A stretch of 5,758 nucleotides of DNA from Anaerolineales bacterium (GCA_025938055.1 JAICQC010000298.1:1-5758); one strand, 5' to 3'. Positions 1 to 5,758 are shown, counted from the stretch's first letter. Notes: generated from the letters alone by a model not told the origin. Program-made: numbers and translations.

Positions 1-10
1 GAAGTGGATT

Positions 11-1315
11 ATGAATAAAGATCTGTTGAACCAACTACCGGCTGATGAACAGCCCATCGCCTCAAAACTGGATTCCCTGGCGGAAGATATGCAGCTTACC
101 CCCGCGTTTCAAGCGGAGCTGGAGACTCAATTGATGGATACGTACAAAACAAAAACACAGCCTGCCCGGAGATGGCAGGCAAAAATCATCCCATCCCTGG
201 GGTGGGCAATCCTGATTGTCGCAGCGGTATTCGCGCTCAACTGGACCGTTCGTTCCCTTGTTCCCGCCCAGCCCTCGGCTCCGGTAGAAACGGCAGTTCC
301 GGAACTGCCGTTTTCCGGCCAAGTAAGGCAGGGAAATATCTGTGCTGGTCCACTAGCTCTTGCTCATAGCTTCAAAGTGTTCATCACGAATGACGATAAA
401 ACCGGTTTTATAGAGATCGACCAAGAAAATACTCTTGGCGAGGCGCGTTCCTTTGACTGGTCACCCGATGGCGAGCAACTGGCAATTTTCGGGAATACGA
501 CAGGGCACGGCAATATCTATTTCACAGATCAGGCTGGGAGGCAGGTCGATTCGCTTTCCGGCTTGGAAACAGGATATCTGAGGGATGCCGCCTGGTCACG
601 CGATGGAAAACAGATTGTGATGTGGTCAAGCCAGAACAACCAGATCTTGTACGTGCTCAACACAGAAGGAAACGATCTGGTCGAGAGGCAACTCGAAGTA
701 CATATCCTCGGGACCCCGCAATTTGCGCCGGATGGTGAGAGCATCATCTTTCATGGTTCCGATGTCACCTCTGCTGGGCTCTTCGAAGTGAAATTGGGCG
801 ATGGGCAAGTCAGCCTCATCAACCCGCTGGTGGAAGATGAAAGCGGTTTCGCTTTCTCTCCAGACGGCTCACGCCTGGCGTATGTGGAAATGGACCGTGA
901 GACAGGTCAAGCCCGTGTCATCGCGGAGGAGATCGCGAGTCGTAACGAGACTGTGCTGGGAACACTGCCCATCCCACAAGGATCTGGCTCGTCCATCCCG
1001 GAGGCTGCGAACCTGAGCTGGTCGCCTGATGGCACCTTTCTTGTATTCGATTTTGGGCAATTCGCTTCACAGCGGGCGATTTACCTGGCTCATGCAGATG
1101 GCAGCGGATTGATTCAGATAATAGAGTCGGGGTATGCGCCGACGATTTCATCTGATGGGAGATGTCTGGCGTATATCAGCAATAAACAGGTGTTCCTCCT
1201 CAATCTGGTTGAAGTCCCCTCAACCGCGGCACCTGTTCTCCTGGCAGACCTCCCTGCCGGAAGGAACACGCCTGATCTGGATAAACTGCAATGGCAACCG
1301 GGGAAGATTCCGTAA
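11..1315 (+). CDS. Membrane-anchored PD40/WD40-like beta-propeller protein, probable anti-sigma factor-like sensor
   Basis: The 434-residue product has three parts. Residues 1-55 are a polar, helical cytoplasmic stretch (LTPAFQAELETQLMDTY at 29-45) that resembles the start of anti-sigma-type proteins. One membrane helix lies at about 60-80, preceded by positive residues (RRWQAK), which predicts the N-terminus inside and the C-terminus outside. A Pro-rich linker covers about 84-103. The rest is an extracytoplasmic propeller with six PD40/TolB-like repeats of the W/F-S-P-D-G type, near 147-160, 192-205, 235-248, 279-292, 334-347 and 376-389. A degenerate seventh (LQWQPGKIP) ends the chain and may close the ring. 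The only cysteines are C111 and C385, both outside the membrane, so a disulfide is possible. The ATG at 11 overlaps a TGA at 12-14, suggesting coupling to an upstream gene, perhaps an ECF sigma factor; that partner is not visible. The propeller and membrane segment are clear, but the anti-sigma role is inferred and the ligand is unknown. Confidence 0.85.
   Translation: MNKDLLNQLPADEQPIASKLDSLAEDMQLTPAFQAELETQLMDTYKTKTQPARRWQAKIIPSLGWAILIVAAVFALNWTVRSLVPAQPSAPVETAVPELPFSGQVRQGNICAGPLALAHSFKVFITNDDKTGFIEIDQENTLGEARSFDWSPDGEQLAIFGNTTGHGNIYFTDQAGRQVDSLSGLETGYLRDAAWSRDGKQIVMWSSQNNQILYVLNTEGNDLVERQLEVHILGTPQFAPDGESIIFHGSDVTSAGLFEVKLGDGQVSLINPLVEDESGFAFSPDGSRLAYVEMDRETGQARVIAEEIASRNETVLGTLPIPQGSGSSIPEAANLSWSPDGTFLVFDFGQFASQRAIYLAHADGSGLIQIIESGYAPTISSDGRCLAYISNKQVFLLNLVEVPSTAAPVLLADLPAGRNTPDLDKLQWQPGKIP
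288..313. repeat. Perfect 26-bp palindrome inside the propeller gene
   Basis: The left arm AAACGGCAGTTCC (288-300) is followed directly by its exact reverse complement (301-313), with no spacer. A four-base CCGG pair at 281-284 and 315-318 extends it imperfectly. As RNA it could form an 11-bp stem (288-298 with 303-313) with a CCGG loop and a following T. This gives it the look of a weak intrinsic terminator inside a reading frame. It encodes residues E93-F101, in the linker just after the membrane helix, where sequence constraint is probably low. It could be an attenuator, a protein-binding site, a small mobile palindromic element, or chance. Confidence 0.8.
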
Positions 1316-1337
1316 ACACGATAATGCTGGTTTATGC

Positions 1338-1374
1338 AGACCTCCGGGGTTGCTCCCGGAGGTCTCTTTGTTTT
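1338..1374 (+). terminator. Strong intrinsic terminator after the propeller gene
   Basis: AGACCTCCGGG (1338-1348) pairs perfectly with CCCGGAGGTCT (1355-1365), giving an 11-bp GC-rich stem with a 6-base loop. The stem is followed by a T-rich run (CTTTGTTTT) ending at 1374. It begins 22 bases after the stop codon at 1313-1315, the expected place for the end of that transcript. It separates the propeller gene from the alditol oxidase unit. Confidence 0.92.
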
Positions 1375-1404
1375 AGAATGAAGGGATAATTACAGATTCG
1401 ATAA

Positions 1405-1527
1405 ATGCCTGAAATGAACAAGGAAGTACAAGCCTTATAATGAAACAGCCGGGCGGGCGCGTTCGGGGTCTATCGCGACGCGGCGGAATTACATCGCTCG
1501 CTGGACGAACTCGGTGTGCTACCATAA
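1405..1527 (+). pseudogene. Probable remnant of a HAD-family phosphatase gene (internally deleted)
   Basis: One frame starts with ATG at 1405, reads MPEMNKEVQAL and stops at TAA 1438-1440, followed at once by TGA 1441-1443. The same frame then resumes and reads, after a few residues, AGAFGVYRDAAELHRSLDEL and GVLP to a TAA at 1525-1527. The second piece resembles the C-terminal end of HAD-superfamily phosphatases, where an AGA...VY.D...L...LDELG pattern is common, and its third codon positions are GC-rich as in a real gene. The first piece is what usually precedes the IFD(L/F)DGT motif of such enzymes. No catalytic aspartate motif remains. I infer that the central part of the gene was deleted. 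The resemblance is from memory of the family and the pieces are short, so a chance match is possible. Confidence 0.4.
1436..1441 (+). promoter_or_regulatory. Candidate -10 element (TATAAT) upstream of the alditol oxidase unit
   Basis: A perfect TATAAT lies 97 bases before the oxidase start and after the terminator at 1338-1374, so some promoter is expected in this interval. The best -35-like match is TGAACA at 1415-1420, with a short 15-base spacer, which is weak. A second -10-like hexamer, GATAAT, lies at 1385-1390. The TATAAT sits exactly at the junction of the two phosphatase remnants and includes their stop codons. It may therefore be a by-product of the deletion. Confidence 0.25.
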
Positions 1528-1530
1528 GGA
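1526..1530 (+). promoter_or_regulatory. Ribosome binding site that fixes the alditol oxidase start
   Basis: AAGGA lies 8 bases before the ATG at 1539. It overlaps the stop codon (1525-1527) of the phosphatase remnant. This supports 1539 over the earlier in-frame ATG at 1440. Confidence 0.75.
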
Positions 1531-1538
1531 ACACAAAT

Positions 1539-2807
1539 ATGAAAAATCATCCAGGTAATTGGGCTGGAAATTACACATACCGCGCCGCGCAGATCCATCA
1601 GCCCGAGACGGTTGAACAGATTCAAGAGTTGGTAAAACGCTGCGTCAAGGTAAAGGCGCTTGGCACGCGCCATTCCTTCAATGACATTGCCGATTCACCC
1701 GGAGACCTCGTTTCCCTCGAGCACTTTAATAAAATCATGGAGCTTGACCGCACACGGCAGACCATCACTGTAGAGGCTGGGGTCCGCTATGGGCAGCTTG
1801 CCCGCTGGCTGCACGAGGAAGGATATGCCCTGCACAACCTGGCTTCACTACCGCACATTTCGGTGGCAGGCGCGTGCACCACGGCAACTCATGGCTCCGG
1901 CGACCGTCATGGAAACCTGGCGACCGCGGTATCGGCACTGGAAATGGTGACAGCGAATGGGGAGCTCGTCAGTTTATCCCGCGAACACGACAGGGAGGTT
2001 TTTGAAGGTGCGGTCGTCGGGCTGGGCGGACTCGGCGTGGTCACCACGCTCACACTCGACATCTCTCCGACCTTCCAGATGCAACAGGACGTGTATGAAA
2101 ACCTTCCGCTTGCAGAGTTGGAAGAACACTATGACGAACTGACATCCAGCATCTACAGCGTCAGCCTGTTTACCGATTGGCGCGATTCCCTAATCAACCA
2201 GGTCTGGTTGAAGCGCCATGTCCCGGATGGGATTTCGGTCAAAGCAGAGCCGCAGTTATTTGGAGCGAGGCTCGCCACGAGCCATCTACATCCCATCCCG
2301 AACCTTTCCGCCGAAAATTGCACGGAGCAATTAGGCATATGCGGTCCGTGGTTCGAGCGCCTGCCTCACTTCCGCATGGACTTTACGCCCAGCAGTGGCG
2401 AAGAATTGCAAAGTGAGTACATCATCCCTCGCCGGCATGCCTTTGCGGCCCTGCACGCCATCGACGGATTGCGGAATCGTATCGCCCCGCTGCTCCAGAT
2501 CTCAGAGGTACGCACTATCGCCGCGGACAACCTGTGGATGAGCCCCTGCTATAAACAGGACTGTGTCGCCATCCACTTCACATGGAAAAAAGACTGGGAA
2601 GGTGTCAGAAGCCTGCTGCCGATGATCGAGGAAGGGCTTGCCCCGTTTGATGCCCGGCCTCACTGGGCGAAGCTGTTTACAATTCCCTACGAACGTCTTC
2701 GATCCCTCTATGAGAAAATACCGAATTTTCAGAAACTGCTTCAGCATTATGATCCGAATGGCAAATTCCGCAATGAATTCCTGGATAAGCATATTTTTGG
2801 AACTTAA
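1539..2807 (+). CDS. aldO: FAD-dependent alditol oxidase (AldO / xylitol oxidase family)
   Basis: The 422-residue flavoprotein is predicted to oxidise the terminal CH2OH of sugar alcohols (xylitol, sorbitol and similar) to the aldose, passing electrons to O2 to give H2O2. It is collinear with Streptomyces coelicolor AldO (about 418 residues). The N-terminal FAD-binding domain covers about 1-185 and the D-arabinono-lactone-oxidase-type C-terminal domain the rest. His45 in GTRHSFN matches the histidine that binds FAD covalently in AldO. The polyol-site residues of AldO are all present: S103 (LASLPHIS), E323 and R325 (SEVRTIAAD), T348 (HFTW) and K378 (HWAKLF). Family blocks YSVSLFTDW, QVWLKR and FTPSSGEELQSEY are intact. 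No signal peptide is seen, so it should be cytoplasmic. An upstream in-frame ATG at 1440 would add 33 residues rich in Arg and Gly with no family match, so it was rejected. The next gene starts two bases after the stop. Substrate preference cannot be read from sequence. Confidence 0.93.
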   Translation: MKNHPGNWAGNYTYRAAQIHQPETVEQIQELVKRCVKVKALGTRHSFNDIADSPGDLVSLEHFNKIMELDRTRQTITVEAGVRYGQLARWLHEEGYALHNLASLPHISVAGACTTATHGSGDRHGNLATAVSALEMVTANGELVSLSREHDREVFEGAVVGLGGLGVVTTLTLDISPTFQMQQDVYENLPLAELEEHYDELTSSIYSVSLFTDWRDSLINQVWLKRHVPDGISVKAEPQLFGARLATSHLHPIPNLSAENCTEQLGICGPWFERLPHFRMDFTPSSGEELQSEYIIPRRHAFAALHAIDGLRNRIAPLLQISEVRTIAADNLWMSPCYKQDCVAIHFTWKKDWEGVRSLLPMIEEGLAPFDARPHWAKLFTIPYERLRSLYEKIPNFQKLLQHYDPNGKFRNEFLDKHIFGT

Positions 2808-2809
2808 CT

Positions 2810-3319
2810 ATGAACACGTCAAATTCACGGACTGCCCTAGATACCCTCGCCTGGCTCATCGAAGAAGCGTTCGACGGCGACCCATCTCATTCGCTGCTTG
2901 CCAACCTGCGTGACTTGCGCGAGGAGGATTGGATTGCCACACCGAGCGCGAGCGGACGCTCGATTGCTGGCATTCTGGAGCATGTCGGCTGGTCGAAGTG
3001 GATGTATGAGGATTATGCCTTCGGTTCCGCTTCGATGCGTGGAGACCAGCTTCCGCTCATACCCGAGGGAGGTGTGCGTTCTCGCCCTCCAGCTGAACTG
3101 CTTGCCTGGCTGACGGAGGGACACCGCCGCTGGCTTGCCTCCGTCCGCGCGCTTGCAGACGACTCCGAGCTGGAGCGCGAGAGGCTTACGAACTGGGGCG
3201 AACGACTCTCCACGCGAGTCATCATCCGCATCATGATCGCCCACGACCTGTATCATGCCGGTGAGATCAATCACCTGCGCGCCCTGCTCCAATCTACCGA
3301 CCGCTGGCCCTACGACTAG
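2810..3319 (+). CDS. DinB-like metal-binding four-helix protein
   Basis: The 169-residue protein has the pattern of the DinB/YfiT superfamily of metal-binding four-helix bundles. Helix 1 (about 9-36) begins LDTLAWLIEEAF. The likely metal ligands are H58 in GILEHVGWSKWMYEDYAF and H145 and H149 in IAHDLYHAGEINHLR, the classic three-histidine arrangement. Some superfamily members are thiol-dependent transferases using bacillithiol, mycothiol or glutathione, but many have no known reaction, and none can be assigned here. The ATG is two bases after the oxidase stop codon and lacks a good Shine-Dalgarno sequence, so translational coupling to the oxidase is likely. The length is normal for the family and the frame is intact. 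A role in handling oxidised or electrophilic by-products of the oxidase would be speculation based on position only. Confidence 0.85.
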   Translation: MNTSNSRTALDTLAWLIEEAFDGDPSHSLLANLRDLREEDWIATPSASGRSIAGILEHVGWSKWMYEDYAFGSASMRGDQLPLIPEGGVRSRPPAELLAWLTEGHRRWLASVRALADDSELERERLTNWGERLSTRVIIRIMIAHDLYHAGEINHLRALLQSTDRWPYD

Positions 3320-3365
3320 CATCGCAACTTTTGCCGCCCTGCTTCGTAAACTTCTTTAACACACG

Positions 3366-3372
3366 AAAGGAG
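3366..3372 (+). promoter_or_regulatory. Ribosome binding site for the four-helix membrane protein
   Basis: AAAGGAG is a near-perfect Shine-Dalgarno sequence 9 bases before the ATG at 3382. It selects that start over the in-frame ATG at 3331, which has no such signal. It is the strongest RBS in the window. Confidence 0.85.
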
Positions 3373-3381
3373 TTTATTGTT

Positions 3382-3789
3382 ATGACCAACCAGCTTTCGC
3401 AGATCAGATGGTGGAGGATCACATGGACAGCGCTGACGGTCTATGGCGCCAGTTTCCTGATCGTCTTTCTGATTGTCACCGCGTATGCTCTCTTCCTTGG
3501 GTTCGAGGCGCGCGGCGCGCCAGATCAAGCGATGATCCAGGCGTTTGCCAACCAATATGCTCCGTGGCTCGGACCGATTAGCCTCGTCATGTTTACTTTC
3601 CTGGGAGCCATATGGCTGGGAAGTTTCGTCAAAACGGGACTCCAGCTTCACGGTCTCGTTTTAGGCGCTCTGGTTAGTCTGGTAAATATTATCTTTGATA
3701 TCAGCTCACTCAGCCTCGCAACCCTGGGTATTACACTGCTGGTCATCGCTGCAGGCTGGCTCGGCGGAAGACTGGCACATAGAAGGTAA
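3382..3789 (+). CDS. Small four-helix integral membrane protein of unknown function
   Basis: The 135-residue protein has four hydrophobic segments, at about 15-40, 62-83, 88-108 and 110-129. A loop between helices 1 and 2 (EARGAPDQAMIQAFANQYAP) is the only sizeable polar part. The N-terminus (SQIRWWRITW) and C-terminus (GGRLAHRR) are both positively charged, which predicts both ends in the cytoplasm. I recognise no catalytic motif or named family. It lies 62 bases after the DinB-like gene with no clear terminator between them, and a hairpin terminator follows at 3806-3840. It is therefore probably the last gene of the alditol oxidase unit. A strong RBS of its own suggests good expression independent of coupling. 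Confidence 0.8.
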   Translation: MTNQLSQIRWWRITWTALTVYGASFLIVFLIVTAYALFLGFEARGAPDQAMIQAFANQYAPWLGPISLVMFTFLGAIWLGSFVKTGLQLHGLVLGALVSLVNIIFDISSLSLATLGITLLVIAAGWLGGRLAHRR

Positions 3790-3805
3790 CACGCAAGATA
3801 TATTA

Positions 3806-3840
3806 GAAAATGGACAGTGCTTCGTTCACTGTCCATTTTC
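3806..3840 (+). terminator. Intrinsic terminator hairpin between the two operons
   Basis: GAAAATGGACAGTG (3806-3819) pairs perfectly with CACTGTCCATTTTC (3827-3840), a 14-bp stem with a 7-base loop (CTTCGTT). The A and T tracts at the base of the stem give the layout of a terminator that could also work on the opposite strand. It starts 17 bases after the membrane protein stop and ends only 22 bases before the mmuM start, so it could instead, or also, be part of the mmuM leader. Confidence 0.8.
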
Positions 3841-3844
3841 CAAT

Positions 3845-3850
3845 TATGGT
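3845..3850 (+). promoter_or_regulatory. Weak candidate -10 element directly before mmuM
   Basis: TATGGT lies between the hairpin (ending 3840) and the mmuM ATG at 3863. If used, transcription would start near 3857 and give an almost leaderless mRNA, consistent with the absence of a Shine-Dalgarno sequence there. No good -35 hexamer is visible, and the expected -35 position falls inside the hairpin. Another AT-rich hexamer, TATATT at 3799-3804, would place the hairpin in the leader instead. Neither is well supported. Confidence 0.2.
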
Positions 3851-3862
3851 ATCCTTTCGTGC

Positions 3863-4804
3863 ATGAATCCCATCGCTTCCATTCTGGATTGTCACCCGGT
3901 TCTCGTGATCGATGGCGCGCTCGCCACGGAACTGGAGCGCCGCGGCTGTGATCTGAGCGATGATTTATGGTCTGCCAGGATATTACTCGAGCAGCCTGAG
4001 AGCATCAAACGCGTCCACCTTGATTATTTCAAGGCAGGGGCAGATTGTGCCATCACTGCCAGTTATCAAGCTACGGTCGAGGGTTTTGCCCGGCGCGGGT
4101 TGCATGAAAAAGAAGCCATCACGTTGATGCAAAAATCGGTGGAACTTGCCATGGAAGCCCGGGATGAATTCTGGGTGGAGGACACCAACCACCAAGGTGG
4201 ATCAAAACCGTTCATCGCAGCGTCAGTGGGACCCTACGGCGCGTTCCTGGCAGATGGCTCGGAATACCGCGGCAACTATGGGCTCAGCGAAAAAGAACTG
4301 ATGGATTTCCACCGCCCGCGCATGAAGGCGTTGATTGAAGCTGGGGCAGATATGCTTGCCTGTGAAACAATCCCCTGCCTGATCGAAGCGCAGGCAATCG
4401 CGAAGCTGCTCAAGGAATTCCCAGACGTCACAGCCTGGGTTAGTTTCAGTGCGCGTGATGAAAAGCATATCTCAGAGGGTCAGGTCTTCGCAGATTGCGT
4501 GAAGCAGCTGGAACGTCATCCACAGATCGCGGCAATTGGAATTAATTGTACGTCACCGAAACACATCCCCGCACTGATCCGAGCGGCAAAGAAGGTGACG
4601 CAGAAACCCGTTCTTGTATATCCTAACTCCGGCGAAAAATACGACGCGGCAAAAAATGAATGGGATGGTCATCCTGTTCTTGATTCGTTTGGGGAACAGG
4701 CGCGTGAGTGGTACGATGCCGGTGCTCGTCTACTCGGCGGCTGCTGCCGCACCACGCCTGAGGATATACGTGTGATTGCGAGCTGGGCGCGCTCCTCGCG
4801 CTGA
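3863..4804 (+). CDS. mmuM: Homocysteine S-methyltransferase (S-methylmethionine/SAM-dependent)
   Basis: The 313-residue protein matches Escherichia coli MmuM (310 residues) along its whole length. It transfers a methyl group from S-methylmethionine, or from SAM, to homocysteine to form methionine, in the cytoplasm. Visible family blocks are IDGALATELERRGCDL (17-32), LWSARILLEQPE, CAITASYQAT (62-71), SVGPYGAFLADGSEYRG (121-137), ADMLACETIP (162-171), the zinc ligand C229 in GINC, VYPNSGEKYDA (252-262) and the zinc pair C294-C295 in LGGCCRTTP. All three zinc cysteines are present, so it should be active. The ATG at 3863 gives the same N-terminal length as MmuM; upstream in-frame codons run through the hairpin at 3806-3840 and were excluded. 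No Shine-Dalgarno sequence precedes it. The dehydrogenase gene follows after 29 bases and is probably cotranscribed. No cobalamin or folate domain is present, so this is not MetH. Confidence 0.94.
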   Translation: MNPIASILDCHPVLVIDGALATELERRGCDLSDDLWSARILLEQPESIKRVHLDYFKAGADCAITASYQATVEGFARRGLHEKEAITLMQKSVELAMEARDEFWVEDTNHQGGSKPFIAASVGPYGAFLADGSEYRGNYGLSEKELMDFHRPRMKALIEAGADMLACETIPCLIEAQAIAKLLKEFPDVTAWVSFSARDEKHISEGQVFADCVKQLERHPQIAAIGINCTSPKHIPALIRAAKKVTQKPVLVYPNSGEKYDAAKNEWDGHPVLDSFGEQAREWYDAGARLLGGCCRTTPEDIRVIASWARSSR

Positions 4805-4822
4805 TTGGAAGACTTCTTTTAT

Positions 4823-4826
4823 GGAG
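4823..4826 (+). promoter_or_regulatory. Ribosome binding site for the alcohol dehydrogenase
   Basis: GGAG lies 7 bases before the ATG at 4834, within the 29-base gap after mmuM. It supports this start, and no promoter or terminator is visible in the gap. Confidence 0.65.
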
Positions 4827-4833
4827 ATACTAC

Positions 4834-5758
4834 ATGAATGCCATCCGCATGGTCGAACCGGGCAAGCCATTGGAGCTGCAGCGAATTCCCATCCCTTCGG
4901 CGGGCGAGGAGGATGTACTGGTACGCGTGCGCGCCGCGGGAATCTGTCATTCCGACGCGCATTACCGCGCCGGGCGCTCGAGCATGGGAGAGCTGCCGAT
5001 CACGCTTGGGCATGAGGTCGCGGGGGAAGTGGAATGGGTCGGGGCAAAGGTGACGACTCTCAAGGCGGGTGAGCGCGTCTGTGTCCATTACAACATCTCA
5101 TGCGGAGATTGTTACCAGTGCAAAGCCGGGAATGAACAATTCTGCACTACAGTGAAGATGATCGGTCACCACATCGATGGCGGCTATGCCGAATATATCG
5201 CGATGCCTGCCCGCAACGCCATTCCCCTACCTGAGGAAATTTCATTCGAGGAAGGCGCGACGCTGATGTGCGCCTCCGCAACGGCGTTCCACGCGCTGCG
5301 CAGAGGCAGGCTGAAAGCCGGTGAGACGGCGGCGGTCTTCGGCGTGGGGGGACTCGGCATGTCTGCCATCCAGCTGGCAAAAGCCATGGGCGCGGCGGAG
5401 GTCTATGCAGTGGATATCAAACTGGACAAGCTCGAGCTTGCCTCAGAATATGGCGCGGTCCCCGTTCATGCCAGCCGTGTGGATGCAGTGCAGGAGATCC
5501 GAACATTGACGAAAGGCAAAGGCGTGGACGTCGCGCTGGAGATGATCGGCTTGCCAGTCACGATGAAACAAACCATCGATTCGCTCGGAGTGCTGGGGCG
5601 GGCGGTGATCGTGGGTCTCTGTCAGTCTCCGCTGGAAGTCCATCCCTATCAAACCTTGATCGGTTATGAAGCGGAAATCATCGGCTCGAACGACCATCTC
5701 CTGCAGGAGCTGCCTTTGCTGATCGATATGGCGCGCCGGAAGATCCTGGATACCTCCC
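4834..5758 (+). CDS. Zinc-dependent medium-chain alcohol dehydrogenase, C-terminus cut by window end
   Basis: An open frame runs from ATG 4834 to the last base, giving 308 residues; the family is usually about 340-350, so roughly 35-40 residues are missing. It is a medium-chain dehydrogenase that oxidises an alcohol or reduces an aldehyde or ketone with NAD(P). Catalytic zinc ligands are C38 (GICHSD), H60-E61 (GHE) and C146 (LMCASATAFHAL). The structural zinc lobe C90-x2-C93-x2-C96-x7-C104 is complete. The Rossmann motif GVGGLG is at 170-175, and an acidic residue, D194 (YAVD), at the end of the second strand favours NAD over NADP. The HYNISCGDCYQC block looks more like tetrameric bacterial and archaeal ADHs than threonine dehydrogenase. 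The substrate cannot be assigned. It lies 29 bases after mmuM on the same strand and is probably in the same operon. Confidence 0.92.
   Translation, partial: MNAIRMVEPGKPLELQRIPIPSAGEEDVLVRVRAAGICHSDAHYRAGRSSMGELPITLGHEVAGEVEWVGAKVTTLKAGERVCVHYNISCGDCYQCKAGNEQFCTTVKMIGHHIDGGYAEYIAMPARNAIPLPEEISFEEGATLMCASATAFHALRRGRLKAGETAAVFGVGGLGMSAIQLAKAMGAAEVYAVDIKLDKLELASEYGAVPVHASRVDAVQEIRTLTKGKGVDVALEMIGLPVTMKQTIDSLGVLGRAVIVGLCQSPLEVHPYQTLIGYEAEIIGSNDHLLQELPLLIDMARRKILDTS

Noticed and set aside
1440..1538. N-terminal extension of the alditol oxidase from an ATG at 1440
   Set aside because: The 33 extra residues are Arg/Gly-rich without family similarity, and an RBS precedes the ATG at 1539. The DNA reads better as a phosphatase remnant in another frame.
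2837..3322. A 161-residue open frame on the minus strand opposite the DinB-like gene
   Set aside because: It is the shadow of a GC-rich gene. The plus-strand frame has clear DinB histidine motifs, and the minus-strand product shows no recognisable domain.
3331..3360. Possible promoter (TTGCCG with TTTAAC) before the membrane protein gene
   Set aside because: Both hexamers match consensus poorly, and the spacing was picked to fit. It is not enough to call.
3331..3381. Earlier in-frame start for the membrane protein
   Set aside because: The ATG at 3331 lacks an RBS, while AAAGGAG is correctly placed for the ATG at 3382. The extra 17 residues would be translated from the RBS region itself.
3508..3522. 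GGCGCGCC-type short palindrome in the membrane protein gene
   Set aside because: An 8-bp palindrome in GC-rich coding DNA is expected by chance.
3695..3862. Long N-terminal extension of mmuM overlapping the membrane protein gene
   Set aside because: It runs through the terminator hairpin and has no similarity to MmuM, whose normal N-terminus matches a start at 3863.
4776..5015. Short plus-strand open frame overlapping the end of mmuM and the start of the dehydrogenase
   Set aside because: The dehydrogenase frame from 4834 has all zinc and Rossmann motifs, so this one is a shadow.

Overview
The window looks like ordinary chromosomal DNA from a bacterium of moderate GC content. It holds two compact plus-strand transcription units plus the end of a third. 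The best guess for the host is Chloroflexota, class Anaerolineae. That guess rests on protein style alone: a single-pass anti-sigma-like protein with a PD40 propeller, a DinB-like protein, an alditol oxidase and a two-zinc alcohol dehydrogenase. There is no rRNA or marker gene to confirm it. No CRISPR array, tRNA, rRNA, insertion sequence or phage gene was seen.

Layout. (1) 11-1315 encodes a membrane-anchored protein with a PD40/WD40-like propeller and an N-terminus resembling an anti-sigma region. Its ATG lies in an ATGA overlap with a possible upstream gene that is outside the window. The gene carries a perfect 26-bp palindrome in its linker and ends at a strong intrinsic terminator (1338-1374). 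(2) 1405-1527 appears to be the remnant of a HAD-type phosphatase gene: a short N-terminal piece and a C-terminal piece in one frame, separated by tandem stops. (3) 1539-2807 encodes an FAD-linked alditol oxidase with every active-site residue of Streptomyces AldO. It is followed two bases later by a DinB-like protein (2810-3319) and then a small four-helix membrane protein (3382-3789). A 14-bp-stem hairpin at 3806-3840 closes this unit. (4) 3863-4804 encodes homocysteine S-methyltransferase (MmuM), followed after 29 bases by a zinc-dependent alcohol dehydrogenase (4834 to the window end, C-terminus missing).

How the genes may work together. The oxidase makes an aldose and hydrogen peroxide from a sugar alcohol. 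A sugar-phosphate phosphatase directly upstream would have been a sensible supplier of its substrate, so the decayed HAD gene may be the lost half of a two-gene pathway. MmuM regenerates methionine from homocysteine. Its link with the dehydrogenase is only positional. I see no convincing new multi-gene system. The most unusual items are the coding-region palindrome, the phosphatase remnant, and the hairpin placed just before the SD-less mmuM start.
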